From Bacteroidales bacterium (GTDB lineage: Bacteria > Bacteroidota > Bacteroidia > Bacteroidales > P3), in contig WRCN01000008.1 of the NCBI GenBank assembly GCA_009783885.1, positions 17,610 to 81,609 on the forward strand: a DNA stretch of 64,000 nt, written 5' to 3'. A program made the position numbers and the translations under genes. Within the stretch, counting starts at the first letter, position 1. Every line of letters starts with the position of its first letter. Of the stretch, positions 8,521 through 17,424 are shown piece by piece. The notes below the pieces were generated by a model. It searched no databases and was not told where the DNA came from. It was given only the letters and a program-made list of their open reading frames with translations.

Positions 8521-8580
8521 GTTGGGGCGGGGTTTGCCCGCCCTGTTTTTTATCATGGGCACGCTGACCGCGCCCCCACG
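8521..8580. repeat. Palindromic repeat, double-hairpin type (rpsD-rpoA spacer)
   Basis: Two GC-rich hairpins joined by an AT spacer: GGGCGGGgtttgCCCGCCC, then GGGCaCGctgaCCGCGCCC, ending cccccacg. Same family as 9217-9276, 12833-12887, 19493-19542 and 28078-28151. Confidence 0.85.
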
Positions 8581-8590
8581 TTATATGCTA

Positions 8591-9196
8591 TTATTTAGAA
8601 TACAACTCAACAATCAGTTGTTCCTTGATGTTTTCCGGAATGCTTTCGCGATCGGGGTAAGAAACAAACTTACCGGTCATTGAACCTCCGTCCCACTCCA
8701 ACCAAGGATATTGCATAACACGTCCTTGCAACGAATCTTGGACAACTTCCAACGATTTCGATTTTTCGCGAACACCCACAACATCCCCCGGACGAAGTCT
8801 GTACGAAGGAATATTTACCACATTGCCGTTTACCGTGATATGGCGGTGTCCAACCAACTGGCGAGCACCAGAGCGCGATGGAGCGATTCCCAAGCGGAAT
8901 ACCGTGTTGTCCAAGCGAGCTTCTAACATTTGCAAAAGCACCTCACCGGTAATCCCTTTTTTTCGGGTTGCTTCAACAAATGTCTTTGCAAATTGACGCT
9001 CCAAAATACCGTACGTATATTTGGCTTTTTGTTTTTCTTTCAACTGAATACCGTATTCGGATTCTTTAGAACGACGCTTGTTTACGCCGTGCATACCAGG
9101 TGCGTAGTTTTTACGTTCCAACGCTTTGTCCGGTCCGAAGATAGGCTCTTGAAATTTTCTTGCGATTTTGGATTTTGGTCCTGTATATCTTGCCAT
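8591..9196 (-). CDS. rpsD: Ribosomal protein S4
   Basis: 201 aa. 16S-binding early assembly protein of the small subunit. N-terminal [15 protein letters not shown], then the S4 RNA-binding domain with [30 protein letters not shown] and [11 protein letters not shown]. The N-terminal Cys cluster of zinc-type S4 is absent, so this is the zinc-free form. Lies between rpsK and rpoA, separated from each by a copy of the same palindromic repeat. Confidence 0.97.
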   Translation of the reverse strand: MARYTGPKSKIARKFQEPIFGPDKALERKNYAPGMHGVNKRRSKESEYGIQLKEKQKAKYTYGILERQFAKTFVEATRKKGITGEVLLQMLEARLDNTVFRLGIAPSRSGARQLVGHRHITVNGNVVNIPSYRLRPGDVVGVREKSKSLEVVQDSLQGRVMQYPWLEWDGGSMTGKFVSYPDRESIPENIKEQLIVELYSK

Positions 9197-9216
9197 AATG
9201 TTTTGTTTTTTTGTTT

Positions 9217-9276
9217 GTTGGGGCGGAGTTTGCCCGCCCTGTTTTTTATCATGGGCGCGTCGACCGCGCCCCTACG
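9217..9276. repeat. Palindromic repeat, double-hairpin type (rpsK-rpsD spacer)
   Basis: Nearly identical to 8521-8580: gttggggcggagtttgcccg, then tatcatgggcgcgtcgaccg, ending cccctacg. Confidence 0.85.
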
Positions 9277-9279
9277 ATA

Positions 9280-9669
9280 TTATACTCTACGACGTTTTGG
9301 TGGACGACAACCGTTGTGCGGAAGTGGTGTAACGTCAACGATTTCCATTACTTCGATGCCTGCTCCATGAATGGTACGAATTGCAGATTCGCGTCCGGCT
9401 CCCGGTCCTTTTACATATACTTTTACTTTGCGAAGACCAGCGTCAAATGCAACTTTGGCGCAATCTCCTGCTGCCATCTGCGCAGCGTATGGGGTATTTT
9501 TTTTCGAACCTTTGAAGCCCTGTTTTCCGGCAGACGACCATGAAATCACTTGACCGGCATTGTTCGCCAACGATATAATCACGTTGTTGAACGACGCATG
9601 AATGAAGGCTTTGCCCTGCGGCTCTACTTTCACAATACGTTTTTTGGTTACTTTAGCAGTTTTTGCCAT
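9280..9669 (-). CDS. rpsK: Ribosomal protein S11
   Basis: 129 aa. Platform protein of the small subunit. Recognised by [18 protein letters not shown], the [19 protein letters not shown] block and the C-terminus [13 protein letters not shown]. Standard place between rpsM and rpsD. The spacer upstream of its ATG carries a 9-bp tandem array (9682-9717). Confidence 0.97.
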   Translation of the reverse strand: MAKTAKVTKKRIVKVEPQGKAFIHASFNNVIISLANNAGQVISWSSAGKQGFKGSKKNTPYAAQMAAGDCAKVAFDAGLRKVKVYVKGPGAGRESAIRTIHGAGIEVMEIVDVTPLPHNGCRPPKRRRV

Positions 9670-9681
9670 ATCTTTTTTTCA

Positions 9682-9717
9682 GTTTATAAAGTTTATAAAG
9701 TTTGTAAAGTTTGTAAA
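9682..9717. repeat. Four 9-bp tandem units GTTTRTAAA
   Basis: Two GTTTATAAA units then two GTTTGTAAA units, ending GTA. The same four-unit array occurs at 10659-10694. A run of related sequence in the opposite orientation (actttatgaactttctaac, about 9759-9797) could pair with it. Confidence 0.8.
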
Positions 9718-9802
9718 GTAGTGAGTTTTATAAAGTTGCTTATTATTTGGCAAAGCACTTTATGAACTTTCTAACTTTATGAACTTTACGAACTCATTTT
9801 AA

Positions 9803-10183
9803 TTAGCCTTTAGGTGCTTTCTTCTTATTAGCAACTGTTTTCTTACGTCCTTTACGCGTACGAGCGTTGTTTTTCGTACTTTGTCCGCGCAACGGGAGTC
9901 CGTTACGATGACGAATTCCACGATAGCAACCAATGTCCATCAAACGTTTGATGTTCATTTGTACTTCCGAGCGCAAAGCTCCTTCAACTTTCAGTTCGTC
10001 ACCGATGTAACCGCGAATAGCCGCGAGTTCCGCATCGTTCCATTCTTGAACTTTTTTGTCGAAATCAATGTTTGCCTTGCTTAAAATCTTTTGAGCGGTG
10101 CTACGTCCGATACCGTAAATATACGTCAGACCGATTTCACCTCTCTTGTTTTTTGGTAAGTCAATACCTGCAATACGTGCCAT
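9803..10183 (-). CDS. rpsM: Ribosomal protein S13
   Basis: 126 aa. Small-subunit head protein contacting the P-site tRNA and L5. [34 protein letters not shown] and the C-terminal [19 protein letters not shown] identify it, followed by a basic tail. First gene after rpmJ in the alpha operon. Confidence 0.97.
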   Translation of the reverse strand: MARIAGIDLPKNKRGEIGLTYIYGIGRSTAQKILSKANIDFDKKVQEWNDAELAAIRGYIGDELKVEGALRSEVQMNIKRLMDIGCYRGIRHRNGLPLRGQSTKNNARTRKGRKKTVANKKKAPKG

Positions 10184-10226
10184 TTTTTCTTATTTAGTGT
10201 TTAATTTTGTTAGTGTTGTTTTATCT

Positions 10227-10297
10227 GGTGCGAGGTGGCGGGGTGCTGGGTGCGAAGTGTGCTTTGTGGTAAACCACGTACCTCGTTACCTCGTACC
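10227..10297. repeat. Imperfect inverted repeat in rpmJ-rpsM spacer
   Basis: GGTGCGAGGT (10227-10236) is mirrored by ACCTCGTACC (10288-10297), with further partial copies between. Composition differs from the neighbouring genes and no ORF is present. Confidence 0.5.
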
Positions 10298-10299
10298 TT

Positions 10300-10416
10300 T
10301 TACCCTTGACGTTGTTTATATTTTGGATTCTTTTTGTTAATCACAAAAACTACGCCTTTTCTGCGAACAATCTTACAATCTGCAGAACGTTTTTTTACGG
10401 ATGGTCTTACTTTCAT
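10300..10416 (-). CDS. rpmJ: Ribosomal protein L36
   Basis: 38 aa. Reads [19 protein letters not shown] and ends NPKYKQRQG, the classical L36 ends. Only one Cys remains of the C-x2-C-x12-C-x4-H zinc site, so this is a zinc-free form. It sits between infA and rpsM as expected. Confidence 0.95.
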   Translation of the reverse strand: MKVRPSVKKRSADCKIVRRKGVVFVINKKNPKYKQRQG

Positions 10417-10432
10417 ATCGTTGTTTCTTTTT

Positions 10433-10651
10433 TTATTTATGTCTAAAAACAATTCGTCCTTTGGTCAAATCATACGGCGACATCTCCAACTGCACTTTAT
10501 CGCCGGGTACAATTTTGATGTAGTGCATTCGCATTTTTCCGGAGATATGAGCAATGATAGAATGTCCGTTTTCCAATTCCACACGAAACATCGCATTACC
10601 GAGGGATTCGATAACGGTGCCGTCTTGTTGTATGGATAGTTGTTTTGCCAT
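10433..10651 (-). CDS. infA: Translation initiation factor IF-1
   Basis: 72 aa, the normal length. Binds the A site of the 30S subunit during initiation. OB-fold motifs [33 protein letters not shown] and [12 protein letters not shown] are typical. Standard place between map and rpmJ. Confidence 0.97.
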   Translation of the reverse strand: MAKQLSIQQDGTVIESLGNAMFRVELENGHSIIAHISGKMRMHYIKIVPGDKVQLEMSPYDLTKGRIVFRHK

Positions 10652-10658
10652 TTATTTA

Positions 10659-10694
10659 GTTTATAAAGTTTATAAGGTTTTTAAAGTTTGTAAA
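10659..10694. repeat. Four 9-bp tandem units GTTTRTAAA running into map
   Basis: Units GTTTATAAA, GTTTATAAG, GTTTTTAAA, GTTTGTAAA, then GTA. The array overlaps the end of map (stop at 10681-10683), so on the minus strand the last map codons (LLYKL and stop) are written by the repeat. Confidence 0.75.
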
Positions 10695-11478
10695 GTAGGT
10701 TCTTTTCTATTTCTTCGAAAGAGGATAAAATCTCGGGTTTGCCTTGTCGGATTGCGACTGTATGTTCAAAATGTGCGGATAATTTTCGATCTGCGGTTCG
10801 AACTGTCCATTCGTCTTTGTCAAGCGTAACGTTGCGTATACCTTGATTGACCATCGGCTCAATCGCGATAACCGTGCCGTTTTTGAGTTGTTTGCCATCT
10901 CCGCGTCGTCCGAAATTCATCACATCGGGTTTTTCGTGAAGTTTCCGACCTACGCCGTGTCCACAAAATTCGCGAACGATGCTATATCCGTTCGTTTCAG
11001 CATGTTGTTGAATTGCAAAACCGATATCCCCTACTCTATTTCCTGCAAAGGCTTCTGCAATACCCAACTCCAAACATTCTCTCGTCGTTTTCATCAAACG
11101 CTTTGCTCCCTCACTCACATCTCCGACGGCAAACGTATATGCCGAATCTCCGACAAATCCGTTTTTTCGCACGCCGCAATCTACTGCAACGATATCGCCA
11201 TCTTTCAACTCCAATTCGTTCGGAATGCCGTGTATAACAACATCGTTTATTGAGATACACAATGTGTGTCTATACCCGCGATAACCTTTAAATTCAGGGA
11301 TTGCGCCGTGATCGCGAATAAATTGTTCGGCAATGCGATCCAGTTCTATCGTTTTCACACCGGGTTTGATGTGTTTGGCAATTTCCGCCAAGGTTTTTCC
11401 TACAAGTAATGAACTTTCCCTGATTTTTTCGACTTCAGTGTCATTATATTGATTGATCATTTTGAATAATCCAAGCAT
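10681..11478 (-). CDS. map: Methionine aminopeptidase, type I
   Basis: Up to 265 aa; an alternative start at MINQYND (11460) gives 259 aa. Removes the initiator Met from nascent proteins. Metal ligands are visible: IVAVDCGV (Asp), GDSAYTF (Asp), CGHGVGRKLHE (His), VIAIEPM (Glu) and HFEHTV (Glu). The first ATG follows the secY stop codon by only 3 bp. The C-terminal codons coincide with a 9-bp tandem repeat array. The secY-map-infA order is standard for the end of the spc operon. Confidence 0.96.
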   Translation of the reverse strand: MLGLFKMINQYNDTEVEKIRESSLLVGKTLAEIAKHIKPGVKTIELDRIAEQFIRDHGAIPEFKGYRGYRHTLCISINDVVIHGIPNELELKDGDIVAVDCGVRKNGFVGDSAYTFAVGDVSEGAKRLMKTTRECLELGIAEAFAGNRVGDIGFAIQQHAETNGYSIVREFCGHGVGRKLHEKPDVMNFGRRGDGKQLKNGTVIAIEPMVNQGIRNVTLDKDEWTVRTADRKLSAHFEHTVAIRQGKPEILSSFEEIEKNLLYKL

Positions 11479-11481
11479 GGT

Positions 11482-12822
11482 TTACCCCGTCCGTCCTTTG
11501 ATACGTCCTGATTTAGTCAACCCATCGTAATGGCGCATCAACAAATGACTTTCGATTTGCTGTAACGTATCTAAAACTACACCTACCATAATCAACAACG
11601 ACGTTCCACCATAGAATTGTGCAAACTGCGAGTTTACACCAAATTTGGTTACAATCGCCGGCATAATGGCCACACACGCCAAGAATATCGAACCCGGCAA
11701 CGTAATTCTCGAAATCACGTTATCTATAAACTCAGCCGTCTGACGACCTGGTTTAACACCCGGAATAAATCCGCCATTTTTCTTCAAATCGTCGGAAATC
11801 TGTTGCGAATTCATGGTTACGGCCGTATAGAAATACGTGAACATAATGATGATTAAAGCAAATATAAAATTGTACCAAAAGCCGTCAAAGTGCATCAATG
11901 CTTGCCAAAATCCACCCGACGTATCCGAAGCCACAAATCCCGCAATGGTAATTGGAATAAACATAATCGCTTGCGCAAAGATGATCGGCATTACACCGGC
12001 TGCATTTACCTTCATTGGAAGATATTGACGAACACCACCGTATTGTTTGTTACCCACAATGCGTTTCGCATATTGCACAGGTATGCGACGCGTGCCTTGT
12101 ACCAAAAGGATACAAAGCAAAATCACTACAATCAAGAACACGATCTCTACGGCAAAAATTACCAAACCACCACCTTGATCTTCGAGACGGGAAACAAATT
12201 CTGCAAATAAAGCAAACGGTAAACGTGCAATAATACCAATCATGATGATCATGGATATACCGTTTCCAATACCTTTGTCCGTAATTCTTTCACCCAACCA
12301 CATCACAAACAACGTTCCTGCTGTGAGAATAACCGTTGAAGAAATCCAGAAGAACAAACCGGGAGCTGCACCATCAAACGGCGTAATTCCCATAGCCGGA
12401 ACGGTATTAACAAGGTTTGTCAAATAAGCCGGTGCTTGGAATGCTGTAATCACAATCGTGAGCAAACGTGTGATTTGGTTCATTTTCCGACGACCGCTTT
12501 CGCCTTCGCGTTGCATTTTTTGGAAATACGGTATCATCATCCCCAACAACTGCATCACGATAGACGCAGAAATGTAAGGCATGATACCCAATGCAAAGAT
12601 CGATGCATTCGAAAATGCACCGCCCGAAAACATATTCAACAATCCCAAGATTCCGTCCGAACCTTGTTGATGAAGCGCTCCCAAAAACGCTGGGTCTACT
12701 CCCGGAAGCACAATGAACGAACCGAGTCGGTAAATTACAATGATTCCGAGTGTATAGAGAATCCGTTTGCGGAGTTCTTCTATTTTATTGATGTTTCGTA
12801 GGGTTTCAAAAAATCTTTTCAT
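11482..12822 (-). CDS. secY: Preprotein translocase subunit SecY
   Basis: 446 aa with ten hydrophobic segments. Forms the protein-conducting channel of the inner membrane with SecE and SecG. Typical blocks: LYTLGIIVIYRLGSFIVLPG (TM1), the plug region with LLNMFSGGAFSNASIFALGI, ISASIVMQLL, VMWLGERITDKGIGNG, and FIPGVKPGRQTAEFIDNV near the C-terminus. Located between rplO and map. Confidence 0.98.
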   Translation of the reverse strand: MKRFFETLRNINKIEELRKRILYTLGIIVIYRLGSFIVLPGVDPAFLGALHQQGSDGILGLLNMFSGGAFSNASIFALGIMPYISASIVMQLLGMMIPYFQKMQREGESGRRKMNQITRLLTIVITAFQAPAYLTNLVNTVPAMGITPFDGAAPGLFFWISSTVILTAGTLFVMWLGERITDKGIGNGISMIIMIGIIARLPFALFAEFVSRLEDQGGGLVIFAVEIVFLIVVILLCILLVQGTRRIPVQYAKRIVGNKQYGGVRQYLPMKVNAAGVMPIIFAQAIMFIPITIAGFVASDTSGGFWQALMHFDGFWYNFIFALIIIMFTYFYTAVTMNSQQISDDLKKNGGFIPGVKPGRQTAEFIDNVISRITLPGSIFLACVAIMPAIVTKFGVNSQFAQFYGGTSLLIMVGVVLDTLQQIESHLLMRHYDGLTKSGRIKGRTG

Positions 12823-12832
12823 GTTTTTTCTT

Positions 12833-12887
12833 GTTGGGGCGGGGTTTGCCCGCCCTATTTAATGGGCGCGCTGACCGCGCCCCTACG
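12833..12887. repeat. Palindromic repeat, double-hairpin type (rplO-secY spacer)
   Basis: GGGCGGGgtttgCCCGCCC, then GGGCGCGctgaCCGCGCCC, ending cctacg; near-identical to the copies at 8521, 9217 and 19493. Confidence 0.85.
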
Positions 12888-12890
12888 GGG

Positions 12891-13337
12891 TTATATTATT
12901 GTTACTGTGCCTCCTGCGGCTTCAATGGCGTTTTTTGCGGTTTCAGAAAATCCATTTGCCGAAATTTGAACAGCAGCATTGATTTTTCCACGTCCCAAAA
13001 CTTTCACTAAAGCGTGTTTGGAAACTAAACCGTTTGCGACCAATACCTCAACATTGATTTCCGAAATGTTTTTAGTTTCGGCTAATTGTTGCAATGTATC
13101 CAAGTTTACGGCAGAATACTCCACGCGATTGATGTTTTTGAATCCACCTTTCGGAACACGTCTGTAAAGAGGCATCTGACCACCTTCAAAACCAGCTTTA
13201 CGGCTGTATCCTGAACGCGATTGAGCACCTTTGTGACCACGACCGGCTGTTTTTCCGTTGCCCGAACCGTAACCACGTCCAACTCGGTAATTCTTTTTTA
13301 TCGACCCTTTTGCAGGGGTTAAATTTGATAATTCCAT
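12891..13337 (-). CDS. rplO: Ribosomal protein L15
   Basis: 148 aa. Late-assembly large-subunit protein. The Gly-rich N-terminus (RVGRGYGSGNGKTAGRGHKG, then QSRSGYSRKAGFEGGQMPL) and RRVPKGGF are diagnostic. Lies between rpmD and secY. Confidence 0.97.
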   Translation of the reverse strand: MELSNLTPAKGSIKKNYRVGRGYGSGNGKTAGRGHKGAQSRSGYSRKAGFEGGQMPLYRRVPKGGFKNINRVEYSAVNLDTLQQLAETKNISEINVEVLVANGLVSKHALVKVLGRGKINAAVQISANGFSETAKNAIEAAGGTVTII

Positions 13338-13341
13338 GGTA

Positions 13342-13521
13342 TTAAATTTCTTCTACTTTTACTAAATGAGCGACTTTTGCAATCATGCCTTCGATTTGCG
13401 GCGTGAGTGTAAGTTCATTGCTACTGCTGATACGTCCCAAACCCAACGCATCCAATGTGCGTTTTTGACGTTCGGGGCGGTCAATTCTACTTTTTACAAG
13501 GGTTACTTTTACCTTTTTCAT
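13342..13521 (-). CDS. rpmD: Ribosomal protein L30
   Basis: 59 aa, read directly from the minus strand: MKKVKVTLVKSRIDRPERQK, then TLDALGLGRISS, ending VAHLVKVEEI. The short form of L30 with the ferredoxin-like fold. It starts 13 bp after rpsE and ends 4 bp before the rplO ATG, as in a standard spc operon. Confidence 0.95.
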   Translation of the reverse strand: MKKVKVTLVKSRIDRPERQKRTLDALGLGRISSSNELTLTPQIEGMIAKVAHLVKVEEI

Positions 13522-13534
13522 TATATTCGTTGTA

Positions 13535-14053
13535 TTAACCGTTAAATACTCGATTCATTTCGATGCCGCGAAGTTCTGCAACGGTGTGCGCATCGCGCAA
13601 TTGCATCAACGCATTCATCGTTGCTTTCACTACAGAGTGTGGATTTGACGAACCTTTAGATTTCGCCAAAACGTCTTTCACACCAACACTTTCCAAAACC
13701 GCACGCATCGCACCACCGGCGATTACACCCGTACCATGAGAAGCTGGTTTCAAAAATACTTCCGCACCACTATACTTGCCAACCTGTTCGTGAGGAACAG
13801 TTCCTTTCAAAATAGGCACTTTGATCAGGTTTTTCTTAGCATCACTAACCCCTTTCGCCACAGCGGCTTGAACCTCTTTGGCTTTCCCCAAACCGTAGCC
13901 AACTACACCATTTTCGTTTCCTACCACAACAATGGCGGAAAAACTAAATGCACGACCCCCTTTGGTTACTTTAGTAACACGGTTTACAGCCACGAGTTTA
14001 TCTTTAAACTCTATTTCGCTGGATTTTACTCTTTTTACGTTTGCGTCTGTCAT
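13535..14053 (-). CDS. rpsE: Ribosomal protein S5
   Basis: 172 aa. Small-subunit protein involved in decoding accuracy and mRNA entry. [38 protein letters not shown], the [16 protein letters not shown] block and [16 protein letters not shown] match the S5 N- and C-terminal domains. Located between rplR and rpmD. Confidence 0.97.
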   Translation of the reverse strand: MTDANVKRVKSSEIEFKDKLVAVNRVTKVTKGGRAFSFSAIVVVGNENGVVGYGLGKAKEVQAAVAKGVSDAKKNLIKVPILKGTVPHEQVGKYSGAEVFLKPASHGTGVIAGGAMRAVLESVGVKDVLAKSKGSSNPHSVVKATMNALMQLRDAHTVAELRGIEMNRVFNG

Positions 14054-14065
14054 AGTTTGGATGGA

Positions 14066-14419
14066 TTAAAATTTAAGTCCGCCTTCGCGAGCTGCTTCTG
14101 CTAAGGCTTTTACTCGTCCGTGATACAAATAACCGTTTCGGTCAAAAACTACTGTGGTGATACCTGCTGCCAAAGCCTTTTCGGCAATTGATTTGCCCAC
14201 TTCTTTGGAAACTTCGGTTTTTGTTCCTTTTTTCGAAAAATCTTTGTCGCGTGATGAAACGGCAACCAAAGTTTTTCCGTCCGCATCATTGATAATCTGA
14301 ACATAGATATCGCTGTTGCTGCGGAAAACCGACAAGCGAGGAGTTGTCTCCGTACCCTTGATTTTCTTGCGAAGACGCATTTTGATGCGTTGTCTTCTGT
14401 ATTGTTTTGTAACTGGCAT
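14066..14419 (-). CDS. rplR: Ribosomal protein L18
   Basis: 117 aa from the ATG at 14419. Binds 5S rRNA in the central protuberance. [34 protein letters not shown] and [20 protein letters not shown] are the L18 signatures. An in-frame ATG 22 codons upstream would run through a palindromic repeat (14437-14480) and gives no L18-like residues, so it was rejected. Confidence 0.96.
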   Translation of the reverse strand: MPVTKQYRRQRIKMRLRKKIKGTETTPRLSVFRSNSDIYVQIINDADGKTLVAVSSRDKDFSKKGTKTEVSKEVGKSIAEKALAAGITTVVFDRNGYLYHGRVKALAEAAREGGLKF

Positions 14420-14436
14420 ATTTTGTTTTTTTGTTG

Positions 14437-14480
14437 AGACGCGATTAATCGCGTCTTTACCGTATGGATTGTGCCATACG
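14437..14480. repeat. Palindrome pair in the rplF-rplR spacer
   Basis: A perfect 20-bp palindrome built on AGACGCGATT (14437-14456), then CGTATGG...CCATACG (14461-14480). The first belongs to the GAGACGC type also seen at 24861-24888. Confidence 0.85.
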
Positions 14481-14491
14481 TCCATTTATTA

Positions 14492-15049
14492 TTATTTACT
14501 TGATGCGGATTTACCGGCTTTTCTGCGTAATACTTCGCCAACAAATTTGATACCTTTTCCTTTGTATGGTTCAGGCTTGCGATATGAACGAACTTTAGCG
14601 ACAACCAATCCTAACAATTCTTTGTCGTGAGACATCAATGTAAGGGTTGGGTTCTTACCTTTTTCAGCAGTCGCCGTTGCTGTTACTTCTTTCGGTAATT
14701 GCAAGAACAAACCGTGAGAATAGCCTAACGACAATTCCAAAATTTGTCCGTCAACCGTAACTTTGTAACCTACACCAACAATTTCCAACGTGGTTGAAAA
14801 TCCTTCCGAAGTTCCTTTCACCATGTTGTAAACTAACGCACGATACAAGCCGTGAAGCGAGCGGTGGCGTTTTTGATCGGTCGGGCGAACAACGTTTACT
14901 GTTGTGCCTTCGATTTCTAATTTGATATCAGGATCCATCGCGAGTTTGAGTTCGCCTTTTGGTCCTTTTACCGTGATTTCATTATTCGGAGCGACTTTGA
15001 TTTCAACGCCGCTTGGGATGCTAATGGGTGCTTTTCCTATTCTTGACAT
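14492..15049 (-). CDS. rplF: Ribosomal protein L6
   Basis: 185 aa. Large-subunit protein near the sarcin-ricin loop and factor-binding site. MSRIGKAPISIPSGVEI, VKGPKGELKLAM, VGVGYKV and the C-terminal RSYRKPEPYKGKGIKFVGE are diagnostic of the two L6 domains. Between rpsH and rplR. Confidence 0.97.
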   Translation of the reverse strand: MSRIGKAPISIPSGVEIKVAPNNEITVKGPKGELKLAMDPDIKLEIEGTTVNVVRPTDQKRHRSLHGLYRALVYNMVKGTSEGFSTTLEIVGVGYKVTVDGQILELSLGYSHGLFLQLPKEVTATATAEKGKNPTLTLMSHDKELLGLVVAKVRSYRKPEPYKGKGIKFVGEVLRRKAGKSASSK

Positions 15050-15067
15050 AACTCTTCCTCCTTCTGA

Positions 15068-15463
15068 TTAGCTTACAAAACAAATTATTTCACCACCCAC
15101 GTTTTGCGCACGAGCTTCTTTATCGGTCATCAAACCATGAGAGGTTGAAACGATAGCGATGCCCAAGCCATTTAACACGCGAGGAAGGTCCTCACATGAT
15201 GTGTACTTACGCAAACCGGGTTTACTAATTCTTTCGAGCGAGCGAATCGCCGACACTTTGGTTACCGGATGGTATTTCAAAGCGATTTTAATGGTTGGTT
15301 TCGGACCATCTTCAAACTTATAGTTCAAAATGTATCCTTTCTCAAACAGAATTTTCGTGATTGCACGCTTCATGTTTGAGGATGGCACTTCCACCAATTG
15401 GTGTTTGGCCATGATTGCGTTTCTAACTCGAGTTAGAAAATCTGCAATGGGGTCTGTGATCAT
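15068..15463 (-). CDS. rpsH: Ribosomal protein S8
   Basis: 131 aa. 16S-binding protein; in many bacteria it also represses the spc operon by binding its m[29 protein letters not shown], the [14 protein letters not shown] block and [16 protein letters not shown] identify it. Upstream spacer (15472-15601) carries two GC-rich palindromic repeats. Confidence 0.97.
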   Translation of the reverse strand: MITDPIADFLTRVRNAIMAKHQLVEVPSSNMKRAITKILFEKGYILNYKFEDGPKPTIKIALKYHPVTKVSAIRSLERISKPGLRKYTSCEDLPRVLNGLGIAIVSTSHGLMTDKEARAQNVGGEIICFVS

Positions 15464-15484
15464 TTTTTTTTTCGTTTTTTACGT

Positions 15485-15508
15485 CGGGCGGGCGAACCCC
15501 ACCCCTAC
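15485..15508. repeat. Single GC-rich palindromic unit
   Basis: cgggcgggcgaaccccaccc followed by ctacg; degenerate copy of the GGGCGGG...CCCGCCC hairpin in the rpsN-rpsH spacer. Confidence 0.65.
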
Positions 15509-15572
15509 GCGGGTTTGACTTTTGATGACTCTTATTGCATCAGAGTATCGGATTATTTATTTTTGGATACCT

Positions 15573-15596
15573 GTACGGGCGGGGTTTGCCCGCCCT
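15573..15596. repeat. GTACGGGCGGG palindromic unit
   Basis: gtacGGGCGGGgtttgCCCGCCC; nearly the same as the unit at 38353-38376 inside the Nfn-like gene. Confidence 0.85.
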
Positions 15597-15601
15597 GGAT
15601 A

Positions 15602-15871
15602 TTACCAGCTTGCTTTCTTAACGCCGGGGATCAAGCCTGCCAACGCCATTTCACGGAAGTTGATACGCGAAATTCCGAACGTGCGCATATATCCCTTCGG
15701 ACGACCGGTGATTTTGCAACGGTTGTGCAAACGTACCGGCGAAGCGTTTTTTGGAAGATGTTGTAAACCTTCGTAATCGCCTGCTTTTTTCAATGCTTCA
15801 CGTTTAGCTGCATACTTGGCTACCATTTTTGCACGTTTCACTTCGCGTGCTTTCATTGATTCTTTTGCCAT
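15602..15871 (-). CDS. rpsN: Ribosomal protein S14, long zinc-free form
   Basis: 89 aa. Small-subunit head protein. [20 protein letters not shown], then [19 protein letters not shown] and [19 protein letters not shown] are typical. The CxxC...CxxC zinc ribbon of the short S14 is absent. Follows rplE by 1 bp. Confidence 0.96.
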   Translation of the reverse strand: MAKESMKAREVKRAKMVAKYAAKREALKKAGDYEGLQHLPKNASPVRLHNRCKITGRPKGYMRTFGISRINFREMALAGLIPGVKKASW

Positions 15872-15872
15872 A

Positions 15873-16430
15873 CTATTGATTATTTTTTATGAACGGCATA
15901 CCAAATTCTTTCAACAATGCATGCGCCTCTTTGTCGGTGTTTGCAGTTGTTACGAACGTGATGTCCATACCATTAATTTTATTTACTTTGTCGATGTCGA
16001 TTTCCGGAAAGATGATTTGCTCGGTAACACCGAATGTGTAATTACCGCGTCCATCAAATCCTTTATCGCTGATACCGCGAAAATCGCGAACGCGTGGAAT
16101 TGACACTGTAATCAAACGATCTAGAAATTCGTACATTTTTTCTCCTCGAAGTGTAACACGAACACCGATTGGCATTCCCTGACGAAGTTTAAAGTTAGAA
16201 ATGTCTTTTTTCGATTTCGTCGGAACAGCTCTTTGTCCTGCGATTTTTGTCATTTCTTCAACGCCGGCATCAATCAACTTTTTATCGGCGATAGCTGTGC
16301 CCAACCCTTGGTTGAGGCAGATTTTTTGCAAACGAGGCACTTGCATGATAGATTTGTACCCAAACTCTTTCATCAGAGCAGGTGTAACCTCATTGCGGTA
16401 TTTTTCAGCTAATCTTGGTGTGTAACTCAT
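15873..16430 (-). CDS. rplE: Ribosomal protein L5
   Basis: 185 aa. Binds 5S rRNA and contacts S13 in the inter-subunit bridge. [50 protein letters not shown] and [14 protein letters not shown] are L5 blocks. Its ATG overlaps the rplX stop codon by one base (TAATG), suggesting coupled translation. Confidence 0.97.
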   Translation of the reverse strand: MSYTPRLAEKYRNEVTPALMKEFGYKSIMQVPRLQKICLNQGLGTAIADKKLIDAGVEEMTKIAGQRAVPTKSKKDISNFKLRQGMPIGVRVTLRGEKMYEFLDRLITVSIPRVRDFRGISDKGFDGRGNYTFGVTEQIIFPEIDIDKVNKINGMDITFVTTANTDKEAHALLKEFGMPFIKNNQ

Positions 16431-16741
16431 TACTTAATAACCTCCCCTGATTTTTTAGAATAGCGAACTAATTTTCCATTGTCGTCGTGTTTGCGACCGA
16501 TACGAGTAGCAACACCATTATGAACCACCATAAGGTTGGAAATATGAACGGGTGCTTCTTTTTTCACGATGCCGCCTTGCGGGCTTTTGGCGTTTGGTTT
16601 AGTGTGTTTCGAAATCATGTTGATACCTTCCACAATAGCGCGTTGGTCTTTTACCAAAACCGAAAGAATTCTGCCTTCTTTACCGCGATCATTACCGGCC
16701 AAAACCTTCACCGTGTCTCCTTTTTTGATATGCAATTTCAT
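16430..16741 (-). CDS. rplX: Ribosomal protein L24
   Basis: 103 aa. Assembly initiator of the 50S subunit. The KOW motif [19 protein letters not shown] is at the N-terminus, then [14 protein letters not shown] and [14 protein letters not shown]. Between rplN and rplE. Confidence 0.97.
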   Translation of the reverse strand: MKLHIKKGDTVKVLAGNDRGKEGRILSVLVKDQRAIVEGINMISKHTKPNAKSPQGGIVKKEAPVHISNLMVVHNGVATRIGRKHDDNGKLVRYSKKSGEVIK

Positions 16742-16759
16742 TTGGATAGATTTTTCGGT

Positions 16760-17128
16760 TTAAAGCACCTCAGGTGCAAGTGAAACAATTTTCATGAATT
16801 GCTTTTCGCGCAATTCGCGGGCTACCGGTCCAAAGATACGCGTTCCGCGCATTTCTTCATTTGCCGACAGCAAAACTACGGCGTTATCATCAAAACGAAT
16901 ATAAGAACCGTCGGCACGACGCACTTCTTTTTTCGTTCTCACAACGACCGCTTTGGATACCGTTCCTTTTTTCACATTACCTGCAGGAATGGCATCTTTG
17001 ATTGAGACTACGATTTTGTCGCCTACGCTTGCATAACGGCGTTTTGTTCCTCCGAGAACTCGGATACAAAGCACGTTTTTCGCACCACTGTTATCGGCAA
17101 CAGACAATCTTGATTCTTGTTGTATCAT
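16760..17128 (-). CDS. rplN: Ribosomal protein L14
   Basis: 122 aa, normal length. Forms inter-subunit bridges with 16S rRNA and binds the silencing factor Rsf[51 protein letters not shown] and [14 protein letters not shown] are diagnostic. It starts 2 bp downstream of the rpsQ stop. Confidence 0.97.
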   Translation of the reverse strand: MIQQESRLSVADNSGAKNVLCIRVLGGTKRRYASVGDKIVVSIKDAIPAGNVKKGTVSKAVVVRTKKEVRRADGSYIRFDDNAVVLLSANEEMRGTRIFGPVARELREKQFMKIVSLAPEVL

Positions 17129-17130
17129 AA

Positions 17131-17385
17131 CTATTTTACTCTTTCAATAATTTCAACTAATCTCCAGCACTTGTTTTTGCTCAAAGGTCTGGTTTCCATA
17201 ATTTTTACGGTATCTCCGATGTTGCACTCGTTTTTTTCATCGTGCGCCATGAATTTCGTGGATTTCTTTACGAATTTTCCGTACATCGGGTGTTTCACTT
17301 TTCGTTCAACAACCACCGTGATTGATTTGTCCATCTTGTTGCTCGCAACAAGGCCAATCCGTTCTTTTCTTAAATTTCTTTCCAT
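17131..17385 (-). CDS. rpsQ: Ribosomal protein S17
   Basis: 84 aa. Early 16S-binding OB-fold protein. [38 protein letters not shown] and the C-terminal [16 protein letters not shown] identify it. Between rpmC and rplN. Confidence 0.97.
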   Translation of the reverse strand: MERNLRKERIGLVASNKMDKSITVVVERKVKHPMYGKFVKKSTKFMAHDEKNECNIGDTVKIMETRPLSKNKCWRLVEIIERVK

Positions 17386-17424
17386 ATTACTGGTTCAATT
17401 TATACGCTTGCTTAGCAAGTTAGC

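Noticed and set aside
9682..9717. Possible CRISPR array from short direct repeats (also 10659-10694 and 18129-18160)
   Set aside because: Units are 9-15 bp in direct tandem with no spacers and no cas genes nearby.
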